Assembly: GCA_965116785.1 (NCBI GenBank)
Contig: OZ220731.1
Span: forward strand, 3,410,001 to 3,474,000
Direction of reading: 5' to 3'
From: Bin87 sp965116785
GTDB taxonomy: Bacteria > Chloroflexota > Dehalococcoidia > Lucifugimonadales > UBA3495
DNA: 64,000 bases
The number at the start of each line of letters is the position of its first letter. Position 1 is the stretch's first letter. Under the pieces are notes generated by a model, which saw only the letters and a program-made list of their open reading frames with translations, searched no databases and was not told the origin of the DNA. Of this stretch, positions 18,178 to 27,382 are shown piece after piece. The position numbers and the translations under genes were made by a program.

Positions 18178-18897
18178 TTAAGGGATAGGCATCCAGTAAC
18201 TAACGGGTACGCCAGACGGGTTGAATAGATTGAGGTCGCCTGTGTAGAGGTTTCGCCAGTGCCCATCGTGCCGGCATCTTATCGCTGCCCACGCAGTGAT
18301 CGCACCCATGGTGGCGTCTATTTCGTGCTGACTTTCGCAATTGTTACGGTCATGCGGTAGCAAGTCCATCGTCAAGGGAGAAACCATCGCTTCCAATTGA
18401 GGGTGATTGACACGAAACAGCAAGTGATGAAACGCTTTGGGGTGGGACTCCGTAATCATCAGATCCCACTTTTCCCTGAGATGCCTTGCCACCAACAGAC
18501 CTTGTACCACGTCCGCCCCGCGCAGACTATTGATAGCCTGAACCGTACCGCCCACACTTCGCCTTGGAAACCCGGTGTCATTCAACGCTTGTCGGAGTAC
18601 GATGTCAGCATTTCTGGTGCCTTTATTATCACCCTTCTTATTCCAAAGTAGCGGAACGTCAATGCCCGCGGCCACGACGAGGCAATTGCCTTCAGGGAAT
18701 TGGGCCTCGATTACAGCTTTGACCCGCTTTACAGCACCCCAAGCATCTGTTGACAAACCGTTGTCGAGGCGCCCTACGATCCCATGAGCACTCTCGCAGC
18801 ATACACTCCACCCGAAGTGGCCCCTACAGCCTGCTATGCACCCCCGGCTGCTTCCTGCACCGCCCGGGTCAAATCCCATGAAGAGTTTCGTGGTCAT
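18178..18897 (-). CDS. DUF429-family protein (predicted RNase H-like nuclease fold)
   Basis: 239 residues. The N-terminal GFDPGGAG and GHFGWSVC give the acidic strand of the RNase H-like fold; VVAAGIDVPLLWN is the second acidic strand, and VQAINSLRGADVVQGLLVAR and ITESHPKAFHHLL are DUF429 signatures. Biochemical role is unknown for the family; nuclease activity is predicted from fold only. Stop at 18178 and ATG at 18897 give a standard-length protein. It lies 25 bases downstream of the amidase on the same strand, possibly co-transcribed with it. Confidence 0.72.
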   Translation of the reverse strand: MTTKLFMGFDPGGAGSSRGCIAGCRGHFGWSVCCESAHGIVGRLDNGLSTDAWGAVKRVKAVIEAQFPEGNCLVVAAGIDVPLLWNKKGDNKGTRNADIVLRQALNDTGFPRRSVGGTVQAINSLRGADVVQGLLVARHLREKWDLMITESHPKAFHHLLFRVNHPQLEAMVSPLTMDLLPHDRNNCESQHEIDATMGAITAWAAIRCRHDGHWRNLYTGDLNLFNPSGVPVSYWMPIP

Positions 18898-18922
18898 GTA
18901 TCCTCTCTATCACTCATCAGCA

Positions 18923-20260
18923 TCAAGAATCGGGCGGCGCCTCTTCCAACCCAGCGATTCGCTCGCACCACTGCGCCGCGCCCAGGACCCTGTCCTCCTG
19001 CGCCCACGGCCCACCGAACTGCACCGCCATGGGCATGCCCAACTCGCTCAGGCCCGTCGAGGCCACCACCGTAGGCAACCCGGCTGCCGTCCACGGCACC
19101 TGGAACGCCGCATCACCGGTGGTACTCAGGCCGGGCGGAGCCGGAGCCGGCATCGCCGGCGTCATCACGACATCGACCCTGGCGACCATCTCGCTGAAGT
19201 CGGCGCGGAAGTGCCGCCGCAGCCGCTGCGCCTTCAGGTACGCCGATGTAGGCATGATCGTGCCCATCTCCATGCTGGCGCGTATCCGCGGGCCGTAGTC
19301 GGCGGCGCGAACGCGGTGATTGACCTCGTGGACTGCCGCGCACTCGACGCTCGACACGATGCTCCGGAGGCTGTGCACCACGGCGAAGCTGTCCGGCAAA
19401 GGTATTTCCTCGACTTCAGCCCCGGCCTCTGCCAGCTGGTTGGCCACGGCCTCGGTGTGCGCCCACATCTCCGGCGTGGCGTAGTCCTCGTAAAACTGCC
19501 GCACCAGCCCGATGCGCGGCGGCCGGTCATTCTCGGCCATCTGCGCCATGAAGTCTGGCACCGCTTCGCGCAGGCTGCCGGAGTCATGGTCGTCCGCGCC
19601 GCTGAGGACCATCAACATCAGGGCAGCGTCAGCCACCGTTCGGGTCAGGATGCCCACATGGTCCAGCGACCAGCTCAACGGAGCCACCCCGTACCGTGAG
19701 ATGCGCCCGTAGGTGGGCTTCACGCCCACGATGCCGTTGTAGCCCGCCGGCCGGCACGTCGAACCGGCGGTCTGCGAGCCCAGCGCCGCCACCGCCGCGC
19801 ACGATCCGCTGCTGGAGCCGCCTGGGGTGTGCTCCAGGTTCCACGGGTTGCGCGTCGGCGACGGGTCGCTCGATGCGAACTCGGTGGTGACCGTCTTGCC
19901 CAGAATGATGCCGCCGGCCGCCCTGATTTTCGCCACCGATGTGGCATCGAACTCCGGCACAAAGTCGGCGTTCACCTTTGAGCCGCACGCGGTGAGCATG
20001 CCCTCAGTGTAGAAAATGTCCTTCAGGCCCACGGGGACGCCGTGGATCAGGCCCAGCGGATCGCCCCGCTGCACTTCCGCCTCCCGCTGTCGGGCCGCCG
20101 ACAACACCGCGTCCCGGTTGATGGTGACCCAAGCACGCAGGTCGCCGTCCAGGGCGTCGATGCGCGCCAGCAGCGACTCCGCCAACGCCACCGGAGACAG
20201 GGTCCCTTCGCGGATCTGCGCGGCGGCTTCCGCCACTGAAAGCTCGTGGAGTTCAGGCAT
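18923..20260 (-). CDS. Amidase signature (AS) family hydrolase
   Basis: 445 residues, full length. The Ser-cisSer-Lys triad is visible: Lys80 in GVPVGLKDIFYTEG, cis-Ser near 150 in TPGGSSSGSCAAVAA, and nucleophile Ser167 in AGSTCRPAGYNGIVG. The family hydrolyses amides, from GatA-type transamidation to indoleacetamide or peptide amides; the absence of GatB/GatC neighbours and the divergent CRPAGYNG signature argue for a stand-alone amidase. It is cytosolic with no signal peptide. Its codon character resembles the 1-11 kb region rather than the surrounding accessory DNA, so it is probably backbone between inserted segments. Confidence 0.93.
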   Translation of the reverse strand: MPELHELSVAEAAAQIREGTLSPVALAESLLARIDALDGDLRAWVTINRDAVLSAARQREAEVQRGDPLGLIHGVPVGLKDIFYTEGMLTACGSKVNADFVPEFDATSVAKIRAAGGIILGKTVTTEFASSDPSPTRNPWNLEHTPGGSSSGSCAAVAALGSQTAGSTCRPAGYNGIVGVKPTYGRISRYGVAPLSWSLDHVGILTRTVADAALMLMVLSGADDHDSGSLREAVPDFMAQMAENDRPPRIGLVRQFYEDYATPEMWAHTEAVANQLAEAGAEVEEIPLPDSFAVVHSLRSIVSSVECAAVHEVNHRVRAADYGPRIRASMEMGTIMPTSAYLKAQRLRRHFRADFSEMVARVDVVMTPAMPAPAPPGLSTTGDAAFQVPWTAAGLPTVVASTGLSELGMPMAVQFGGPWAQEDRVLGAAQWCERIAGLEEAPPDS

Positions 20261-20340
20261 GGTTCAACCTCGCTGAAGGCGGCATGCGCACCGCGGTTGG
20301 TTCGCCGTTCACCGGTGCGAACCTTGGCAGATTGCAGCGA

Positions 20341-20601
20341 TTAGGCGTCTGGCATGGGATTGTCTTCTCGGTCAGCTATGTGGATTCTGATGGCTCGTTT
20401 CAGCAGCGCCGAAACCTCGGGACATTGGTTCTGGAGAAAGGCGACATCGAGCCTGCGGTCGTGACCGCCATTTGGTGAGAAATAGCGGTTGTCGTTGGCC
20501 GGGCCTCCGCAGCCACAGTAGCACTGGTGGTTGGGCCTGAAGCCGGCGTTCCATAGCAGTCGCCCTATCCCTCTGAATTCATGCTGGTTGCGGTTGACCA
20601 T
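20341..20601 (-). CDS. Small Cys/His-rich protein
   Basis: 86 residues, preceded by a perfect AAGGAGG seven bases before the ATG. The centre reads CYCGCGGPANDNRYFSPNGGHD: a CxCxC cluster and a GHD motif seen in short bacterial proteins of unknown function that may bind zinc. The C-terminus is helical (EVSALLKRAIRIHIADRE). It is too short for catalysis by itself; a nucleic-acid-binding or adaptor role is a guess. Confidence 0.6.
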   Translation of the reverse strand: MVNRNQHEFRGIGRLLWNAGFRPNHQCYCGCGGPANDNRYFSPNGGHDRRLDVAFLQNQCPEVSALLKRAIRIHIADREDNPMPDA

Positions 20602-20957
20602 AGTCGGGCCTCCTTCGGCTCAGTGGGCTATGCCATGGGTGTTCCTGACTAGCCAGAGCTATCTGTTGCGGGCGGGTCTCTGATCGTTTGCACTAGGACC
20701 GACACAAGATACAACGCCTCCGCTTGAGTCAGGACGTCTCGGCACGGAGCGGTCCGTGGTATCTCCAAGTAGAAGTTGTCGGTCCCTCTTCTGCGGTTGG
20801 CGGCGCGCTACATCTTCGCACACGGTAAGTTGCGTGACCTAGACCTGATTCGTCCAAAGGGCAGCGCAGGACTCGAAGGTCTCCGGACCCATTGGGAAAA
20901 GGCCAGCCTCCTTGATTGGGGATCTGAGCACGCACTTGCGGCATTCGCTCAGATTGT
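20602..20957. other. Intergenic stretch without a supported gene
   Basis: About 355 bases between two minus-strand genes. Only short, unconvincing frames; no hairpin or promoter that I would call. Confidence 0.5.
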
Positions 20958-22358
20958 TCACATCAGTTCCGTTTGGCCTTGCGGGAAAATCCGTTGTGCT
21001 CCCGCAAGCAGAGCCGAAACGGCGAACTGCAATTCCCGCCGAGCCACCAGCCTCGACGACTTGGAAGCAGCTGCTTCAATAGCGCGGAATTGGAAGTTTT
21101 CGTCCCTCGCCAGGATAACGTAGCCCCAGTCCTGATCGACCTTGTGCCGAACTACCACCCCCAAGAAACTTTCCGTCTCATCTATGAACCAACCCTCCTG
21201 GGTCAAAAATGGGTTCGTTTCTGGAACTGCGAAACCGCACATTTCTTCAAAATCGCTCTTTGAGATAGCGCCAATATGCACTCTGTGAACTCTGTGAGGC
21301 CGGTTCTCAGGGTCCGCAAACTGTATGATCCGAGTCCTAGACGAGAATGGGTGCCAGTAGGGACTTTCCGTTTTGTACACGCCATCTTCGATGTACCCTT
21401 CAAGAGCTTCAGGGAAATAGCCTCGAGGAATCGGGAACAGTGCGTTAGGATTGTGGTGAACTACCAAGCCTTGGCCCCAGGACTCAACCAGAGGAGGCTC
21501 GGCGAGACTGTATTCGAAATAGGTCGGATCCATCGCGTCAGGGTCTGGATTTTGACAGTAACCGAACCTGGAGACATCGAAATGTTCGACTCCGAAGCCC
21601 TGCTGATAACCCATCCGCGTGAACTTGGCATGAGTGCCACTATTGGAGAACACTACTGCGCTGACGTGCTCCGTGTCCGGTTGCCCGAAAAAGTTCGAGG
21701 GGATTACCTTGTTCCCATATGTGTGGGATTCAACAACGTCCCGGTGGATTTCCAAGTTTCCCTCAGTGGTCCAACCGGCTGACATTCGTTGGCCGTAAAG
21801 ATACTGGGCGAGCCCGCTGTCCGACAGGGCCAGCGCCTCTTCATTGAAGAACGCCTGGATGGCCAGGACGAGAGGCCGACCTTCGCAATGTTCCAACTCC
21901 CAATACCGATTCTGCAGCTTTGAAAACAGCGGACTCCCAAACCTGATGGGCACCTCTTCGGCCTGGAAGTGCTCCAACTCCATTGAGTCAAGCCTGGAAG
22001 GCAGAGATGGCCCGGCGAACAGATTTCCTTCAGAAGGATTCACAGTAGTCGCTTCGACCGAGACTGTGACGCCGTCGCGAGTCACCATGAAATCTGGGCT
22101 TCCATGGGTTCTGTCTACGTCAAACCCAGACTTGGAAAAATACGCGAACAGATATAGCTCAAAAAACCGGGCATCAAAACCCGTGGTTTGAAACTGCTCC
22201 AAAAAATTGCCGTCCGGGTCGTCGAAGTGCTGGTAGATCAGGTCCAGCATATTTCGGGTGGGGTGATCACTTGGAGCATCGACCAATGACGTGAAGTGCG
22301 GGTTGAGTCTCTCCGACGGAACTCGGGGAACGAAAAGGCTTTTCTTTAGATCGGCCAC
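20958..22358 (-). CDS. Hypothetical protein with a possible PD-(D/E)XK-like segment
   Basis: 466 residues. Residues about 75-110 read FFELYLFAYFSKSGFDVDRTHGSPDFMVTRDG then VSVEATTVNP, a helix/strand pattern with PD..., and ExT in place of ExK, reminiscent of restriction-endonuclease-like folds. The rest (GQRMSAGWTTEGNLEIHRDVV, HVSAVVFSNSGTHAKFTRMGYQ) resembles large uncharacterised proteins in accessory islands. No signal peptide or membrane helix. Its lower G+C than the amidase region suggests horizontal origin. I infer a defence-type or nuclease-like role only weakly; no firm family. Confidence 0.6.
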   Translation of the reverse strand: MADLKKSLFVPRVPSERLNPHFTSLVDAPSDHPTRNMLDLIYQHFDDPDGNFLEQFQTTGFDARFFELYLFAYFSKSGFDVDRTHGSPDFMVTRDGVTVSVEATTVNPSEGNLFAGPSLPSRLDSMELEHFQAEEVPIRFGSPLFSKLQNRYWELEHCEGRPLVLAIQAFFNEEALALSDSGLAQYLYGQRMSAGWTTEGNLEIHRDVVESHTYGNKVIPSNFFGQPDTEHVSAVVFSNSGTHAKFTRMGYQQGFGVEHFDVSRFGYCQNPDPDAMDPTYFEYSLAEPPLVESWGQGLVVHHNPNALFPIPRGYFPEALEGYIEDGVYKTESPYWHPFSSRTRIIQFADPENRPHRVHRVHIGAISKSDFEEMCGFAVPETNPFLTQEGWFIDETESFLGVVVRHKVDQDWGYVILARDENFQFRAIEAAASKSSRLVARRELQFAVSALLAGAQRIFPQGQTELM

Positions 22359-22766
22359 GAGAACCCCCTCCTTGCAGTTGCTGAATCTGTGGGCAATACC
22401 CGCCTGTAGTGCAACCAGTCGTAATCCTAAACCCCACCGGCGACTCTCCTCAACGCCGTCGCAAAGCCTGAGGTCGTGCTACTCAATCCTGGCTTCCCAG
22501 AACTCTCCTGTCTGATTATAAAACCACACGGGCGGCATCGCGGATTCCGGCGACCAAATTCCAGTGCAGTTGGACGGCCGCTGCCCAAGTCGGCGCGCGT
22601 CGAACGATCGCAGGAGCGCCTGCTGACCGTCGACGTCATCCACGACCCCAGCGCTTGACCAGAAGCCTTTGTGGCCGATTTGAGACAGGGCCCGCAGCCC
22701 CACTACCTCCAACCCACTTTCCAACGGTACTTGTCACGTAGTAAAACTCACGTAAAGAAAGCCGCC

Positions 22767-22985
22767 ATGATCATCATCCACGCCGCACAACTGGCCGGAC
22801 AACTGACCCTCTGGGCGGAGGACTCCAACCAACCCTCGCAGTCCGACTACGCGCCCGACGGACGCCATCCCCGTTGCGCCGACACCAGGGATTTGGCGGA
22901 TGCCGTCGACGTTACGAACGATGGCCTCGCCGGTGCCGAGGCAAAAGCCACAATCTGGCTGCCCAGCCGAGGCAACAACCCAGTG
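22767..22985 (+). pseudogene. Orphan 5' fragment, likely SNF2-family helicase N-terminus (copy 1)
   Basis: ATG 22767 opens a frame starting MIIIHAAQL and running through LADAVDV to IWLPSRGN, after which similarity to copy 2 (25100) ends and the frame reads into antisense of the PemK-like gene. Upstream, GTAGTAAAACT and AAAGCCGCC are shared with copy 2. The 'I-V/I-HA...LWAE/LWGE ... LPSRG' pattern matches, from memory, the extreme N-terminus of bacterial SNF2-type helicases. Only the first ~73 codons survive. The rest of 22359-22766 has no gene. Confidence 0.5.
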
Positions 22986-23024
22986 AATTCGCCGAGAAAC
23001 CCGGACTATCCCACGGTTTTACTG

Positions 23025-23714
23025 TCAGGTTGTCTCAAGCGCAATCAGGTCAAAGAACCGACACTTGACGGCGACCACAGACCAGATGTCCAGCATCCCA
23101 TCCACCGACAGCAACCGGCGATCCAAATCCACCGTGCGCACCTGATGCGGCAGAACGGTCAACGGCCCGCCCGGACCATCCACGTTCACCGCAAGCGTCG
23201 ACCGCGGACGCCGCCGGTCAGAAACGACGAAGACGTTGGCCATCCCGTCGGGCCGACAACTGCCAAGCACCACCCGTAGCCCGTCATCTCCACCGCCAGG
23301 ACCGAGATCAATCGTCAACAGGCTGCCAGGACGCAGGGCCACCACGCCACCGTCGAACGTCAACCTGGTCATCCGGGCAGCCGCCAACGAGTACCAGACC
23401 ATCCGTTGCCGAATGTCTCTGAGTTCTTCCCGATCAGCGAAACCCTCAAAGGATGCCGGGTCCAATAACCGTAACGGGATCGCTTTAACCTGTCGAATCG
23501 AAGCCCAACTTCCCGTCTGCGCGACCCGACGATGCCAGGCCCTTACTTCCCTACGGGGCTCCCGAGCAGAGGTGGGAACCACTATCGCCACCCGGCCAAC
23601 GCTGTGCACATCGGCGCCGCTCAGCACCAGGGCATTGCGACGACTCGAAAGTTCCCGCCCGACTGTGGGACCAAAGTCGCACCGATACACTCCGCCTTGC
23701 GTCACTCCGGCCAC
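23025..23714 (-). CDS. Tandem PemK/MazF-like protein (possible toxin)
   Basis: 229 residues containing two PemK/MazF-like barrels. First domain, residues 1-110: GGVYRCDFGPTVGRELSSRRNALVLS, VAIVVPTSAREPRR, GSWASIRQVKAIPLRLL. Second, about 125-225: PGSLLTIDLGPGGGDDGLRVVLGS, NVFVVSDRR, VLPHQVRTVDLDRRLL. MazF proteins are mRNA interferases, normally single-domain and dimeric, so the fusion may be a covalent pseudo-dimer. GTG 23714 overlaps the upstream gene by 13 bases, with GAGG 7 bases before it; a GTG at 23705 overlapping the stop is also possible. The coupled upstream gene is the candidate antitoxin or partner. Confidence 0.6.
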   Translation of the reverse strand: MAGVTQGGVYRCDFGPTVGRELSSRRNALVLSGADVHSVGRVAIVVPTSAREPRREVRAWHRRVAQTGSWASIRQVKAIPLRLLDPASFEGFADREELRDIRQRMVWYSLAAARMTRLTFDGGVVALRPGSLLTIDLGPGGGDDGLRVVLGSCRPDGMANVFVVSDRRRPRSTLAVNVDGPGGPLTVLPHQVRTVDLDRRLLSVDGMLDIWSVVAVKCRFFDLIALETT

Positions 23715-24376
23715 TGAGAGACCTCGTCGATCAATCCCAATGACGCAATACGCTCATCCTCCGCACCCCAATCGATGTCCGAGCCTCCCAACACCGGCTC
23801 CGCACCGTCGTCAATCTGTAGCAACATCAGCATCGACAACGCGAGTTCGGTAGCCGAGCAAACCGCATAGCAAACCAACGGTTCTGACTGGGGAAGGCCA
23901 CTCTCCCGTATCAGCACGTCAAGCTCCTCGTAAGGCCCCATTCCTCGCCACTCGCCCATGATCCAGTCAAGACCCTCACCGGATCCAAATGCCTTCCCAG
24001 CTACTTCCTCCAGCGACGGCTTAGATATGTCGAGCCATCGATCTACGATTTGAGCCGACTCGGCCACGTCATTATCGGAAAAACCGATGCCAGCCAAGTA
24101 TGCCAACCGGTCATCTGGATGTAGCATGGCTATGCGAGCTACATGGTCTGCCGTGGTCAGACTACTCAAGGCCTCAGGGCCGTGACCCAACAACCGACCG
24201 CGATCACTTGCCGAGCCAACCGCCGCGTCAGCCCCAGCGAAACCCAGAGACCACACGGGCGTTACGGCCGTAACCACGTCGATCGCCGGCCCGCGAACGA
24301 ACAACGACGACAAGGCCTTGGCCAGCGGCACAGCGAACTCAGTAGCCGCGTTGATGCTGGAAAGATCAGAAGCCAT
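23702..24376 (-). CDS. Hypothetical acidic protein, coupled to the PemK/MazF-like gene
   Basis: 224 residues, acidic and helical (DDGAEPVLGGSDIDWGAEDERI near the C-terminus). No family recognised. ATG 24376 has GGAGG 7 bases upstream; the frame is open further upstream, but that part lacks protein-like composition. It overlaps the next gene, the layout usual for antitoxin then toxin, though it is longer than typical MazE and shows no clear DNA-binding domain. Function is inferred from position only. Confidence 0.5.
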   Translation of the reverse strand: MASDLSSINAATEFAVPLAKALSSLFVRGPAIDVVTAVTPVWSLGFAGADAAVGSASDRGRLLGHGPEALSSLTTADHVARIAMLHPDDRLAYLAGIGFSDNDVAESAQIVDRWLDISKPSLEEVAGKAFGSGEGLDWIMGEWRGMGPYEELDVLIRESGLPQSEPLVCYAVCSATELALSMLMLLQIDDGAEPVLGGSDIDWGAEDERIASLGLIDEVSQWPE

Positions 24377-25099
24377 TCGAAAACCTCCATGACAGGGGAA
24401 AACCGTAGTCTGGGCCCGGAACAATGATACTAAACCCATCAAAGGAAAACAGCCTGAGAAACTGCGCCGATGATCAAGACTCACATCGGAGAGCGTTTGA
24501 AACCACCGCCCTGCACTGACTGTCCGAATGGGCAACTCCCATCAGAAAGAGTATGCCACTTTTCGAAAATTGCCTGTTGACCCACAAACTGCGGAGCGAA
24601 CCGATCTCAAACGCCCGACGCCTACGAACGTGGCCAGCTGCGAAAACGTAGTAGCACGCGACACGAACCGGTTTGGCGTGCAACTTCGCGTGGCTCCCCG
24701 CGTCATCAAACCAAGAAGTTTCATCGCAGATCGTCGCCCATGTGCAGGTCGACAATGCAGGCCTGAGATGCGCCCTGGTGTCGGGACCAACGGCCTGCGC
24801 ACCAAGGACGCATCACTGTTCCGCTAATCCATCATACAACGCCTCGAGTTTGCGGTCTGTCCACAATCCCGTACCGCAACCACCCCCGCACCGGACCAGC
24901 GTCTGGAGCTGTGGATACGACGCTGCTTGTGTCAGCACACGCCCTCAATGCACCCGGAGGCATCCGAACACCACGTGGAGCAGCAGAGCGCCCAGTCACT
25001 GCTTCCGGTCGAAACCGGCGCAGATCCTGCGGTCTCATCTTGGACAACCCCTTCCCCCGGCACATCCCGCGTAGTAAAACTTGCAGAGAGAAAGCCGCC
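24377..25099. other. Intergenic stretch without a supported gene
   Basis: About 720 bases. The last ~40 bases (GTAGTAAAACTTGCAG and AAAGCCGCC) are the leader shared with the fragment at 22767. Nothing else recognisable. Confidence 0.5.
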
Positions 25100-25410
25100 A
25101 TGATCGTAATCCACGCCGCACAACTGAGCCTTTGGGGAGAGGACTCCGACCAACCGTCGCAGTCCGACCACGCAACCGACGGACGACATCCCCGTTGCGC
25201 CGACGCCAGGGATTTGGCGGATGCCGTCGGCGTCAGGCTCGATGAGCCCGCCGGCGCCGAGATGGAAGCCACCATCTGGCTGCCCAGCCGGGGCAACTGC
25301 CCGCTGCCGTCCGAAGCATTAGCGGGTCCCGCCCCTAGGTCGAGGGCCAAACCCCGCATCAAGCCTTGGCGCGTGCCGGTGCTCGATCTTTCGATTGAAA
25401 CGACAACGCT
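25100..25410 (+). pseudogene. Orphan 5' fragment, likely SNF2-family helicase N-terminus (copy 2, longer)
   Basis: Starts MIVIHAAQLSLWGED at ATG 25100 and continues to EATIWLPSRGNCPLPSEAL and PWRVPVLDLSIE before running into unrelated sequence where the next gene begins (25428). It is near-identical in blocks to copy 1 and extends about 35 codons further. The 'LPSRG.PLPS ... PWRVPVL' run is what I associate with bacterial SNF2-helicase N-termini. Helicase domains are absent. Either remnants of two helicase genes or one leader copied twice. Confidence 0.5.
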
Positions 25411-25427
25411 GACCCGAGGAATCGAAA

Positions 25428-26504
25428 ATGACGATGACGATGCAGGAAACGAAAGAAGCCATCCTTGCCATGCTCGGTACCGCCAACGGACTGGAATCCC
25501 AGCCTTACGGACCGCTTCCATCCGCTCTGCACGGCTACATGGCGCCGGGGAATTACGCCAACGCCGAAAGCGTCGAGCGTGGAGCGGAAGGAGACAAATT
25601 CAACTGGGTTGCCTATTCCTCCTACGGGGAAGGGCACTACGTGAACTCCCAGGATTTGAAGGCGCAAATTGATCGAGTATTCGCCGATAACGAACTGTGT
25701 CAGGACGTCCATGCGACCATCTACCACAATGAAGACGAAATGGCTCACCGTGTCGAATACCGTTTCCATACGTTCGGAGTCGAACTTCCAGAGAGTTCCG
25801 ATGGCCCTGATTTTTGCCCATCGTGCGGCTGGAACACACAGCACATGAAATGCAACGCTGGCCCCGACGACCATCCCAGCGAGGATTGCCACTACCTTTG
25901 TGGGAACTGTGGCATAAACACGGGAATTACTACCCCGTGTCTTCGTAAAATAGTGTTCGACATGGAAATTAAGTCCGGGGCGTTCTTGGCCCGTTCGCCA
26001 AACATCGTTTCGGCCGTAAGCCCAGACGTGACCAACGCGGTCGGAGAGATTTTGATCGGCTACGCGCTGGCTGAGAACAACCTGCGGGCAATGATGGTGA
26101 ACGTGCCCGGTCATAATCCGCGCAGCAACCTATCAGCGGATGTAGAACGCCTGAAAAAACACCAAGCGGCTATTGTGGAGTCAGCGTCGGCCAAATCAGC
26201 CGATGGTGGACAAGCGATGGATGAGTGCATCGACGCCATCATTGATGCGTTCGACAAAACTCGGGCAAGACGGAATGCGCTTGCCCATGGGCAATTAGTG
26301 CAGGTGGGTTTGACCACATTCGCTATCGGAGGCGACGACACTGACCGCGGCAAAGACCCGGGTTCACGCCTGCAAATCGAACACGACGGCGAGACAGTAG
26401 AACTGGTCGACGACGGAATTCAGGCGTTGCTCGACGATGCCCGTGAATTACAAGCCCGTGTCGGCCATCTCGGCCGGATATTGGAATTTCTGGCGAACCG
26501 GTGA
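25428..26504 (+). CDS. Zinc-ribbon plus HEPN-like protein
   Basis: 358 residues. A Cys4 ribbon is formed by FCPSCGW (about residue 128) and YLCGNCGI (about 160). The C-terminal part (about 200-300) is helical and carries TRARRNALAHGQLVQ, matching the HEPN-type R-N-x-x-A-H signature; HEPN domains are often RNases in toxins and defence systems. The N-terminal 100 residues are unrecognised. GAGGAATCGAAA precedes the ATG. It directly follows the helicase fragment, so it may have replaced that gene's body. Function inferred only from motifs. Confidence 0.6.
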   Translation: MTMTMQETKEAILAMLGTANGLESQPYGPLPSALHGYMAPGNYANAESVERGAEGDKFNWVAYSSYGEGHYVNSQDLKAQIDRVFADNELCQDVHATIYHNEDEMAHRVEYRFHTFGVELPESSDGPDFCPSCGWNTQHMKCNAGPDDHPSEDCHYLCGNCGINTGITTPCLRKIVFDMEIKSGAFLARSPNIVSAVSPDVTNAVGEILIGYALAENNLRAMMVNVPGHNPRSNLSADVERLKKHQAAIVESASAKSADGGQAMDECIDAIIDAFDKTRARRNALAHGQLVQVGLTTFAIGGDDTDRGKDPGSRLQIEHDGETVELVDDGIQALLDDARELQARVGHLGRILEFLANR

Positions 26505-26728
26505 TTCCACGGAAATCCAGCCTTTCTTTGGCGCGAACCGACAAGGAGTTTACGTATGGAGGCTCCCGCGCTGTAGTGCAATTCGCATCAGTCCAGGTCA
26601 TAATGCTCGAGCACGACTTAAATGCCTCTGGTTACGCTGTACCGTAGTGAAAGCGACGGCCTGATTGCGACCAGCACAAAAGCTTCCGAGGGTCTCAAGC
26701 TCCTCTTCATGGGGCCATTGCACTGGCA

Positions 26729-26943
26729 TCGTGTTCAGAGTCGGCGACCAGCAAATCCCCGTGTAGGTTAAATCCCAGCGAATCATTGATCCCGTATGTC
26801 GCCCACGGGGCATCACGGCGTTCGTCGAAAGGCCGATCAATCGCGCTCCATTCGGGCTGCTCATCACCCGGGCGGACACGATGGCCGTCGACGACCTGCG
26901 CATCGTCGCCATGCCGCTCTCGACGTTCATGCTGCTCGCGTAG
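26729..26943 (+). pseudogene. Degraded second copy of the AAA+/DUF4143 ATPase tail
   Basis: The frame reads GDQQIPV-stop-VKSQ then ITAFVERPINRAPFGLLITR and IVAMPLSTFMLLA-stop, matching 15960-16175 of the broken ATPase almost residue for residue at its end. The similarity continues downstream into non-coding DNA. Only the C-terminal ~70 codons are present, with an internal TAG. Confidence 0.8.
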
Positions 26944-27382
26944 TCCCGCCGCGGATCCCGGCGGCGCGTCGCCCCGCTCGCGGAACGACACGACGGCAGC
27001 CTCCCTTCACACCACGGCCAGCGGGTCTGCCTTGTAAATGAAGGACACCAGAGCACCATGCTGCTCGACTTCCCGTCCGCCGCCGACACGAAACTGGATG
27101 ATGCGGAAGGCTCGCACAGCACCAGCACCACCAGATGCCCCGAAACTCCGCGTCTCGCTGCCCCGGGCACCCTTGCCGCCCACGGACGGAATGTTCCCAC
27201 GCGAATGACAGAGGGCCCTCCGTAGCCCCAGCACAAGGATTGGCCCAACATCGACCAGCGGCTACAATGAGGATACCAGTGAGCCGCAAGGCTCTACCCG
27301 CGGAGTCCTCACACGATGACCACCAGCACGGAACAGGAAGCTTTCAGCCTCGTCGTAGAACGCCAGAAGAGCGGCGCGTCCG
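26944..27382 (+). repeat. Second copy of the ATPase downstream region
   Basis: 26944-27030 matches 16176-16290 (GGAACGRCRCGRCGRCAGCCTCCC-like runs), and 27130-27345 matches 17450-17660. The HATPase gene found between these blocks in the first copy is missing here. No gene is supported in 26505-26728 or in this stretch. Confidence 0.55.
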
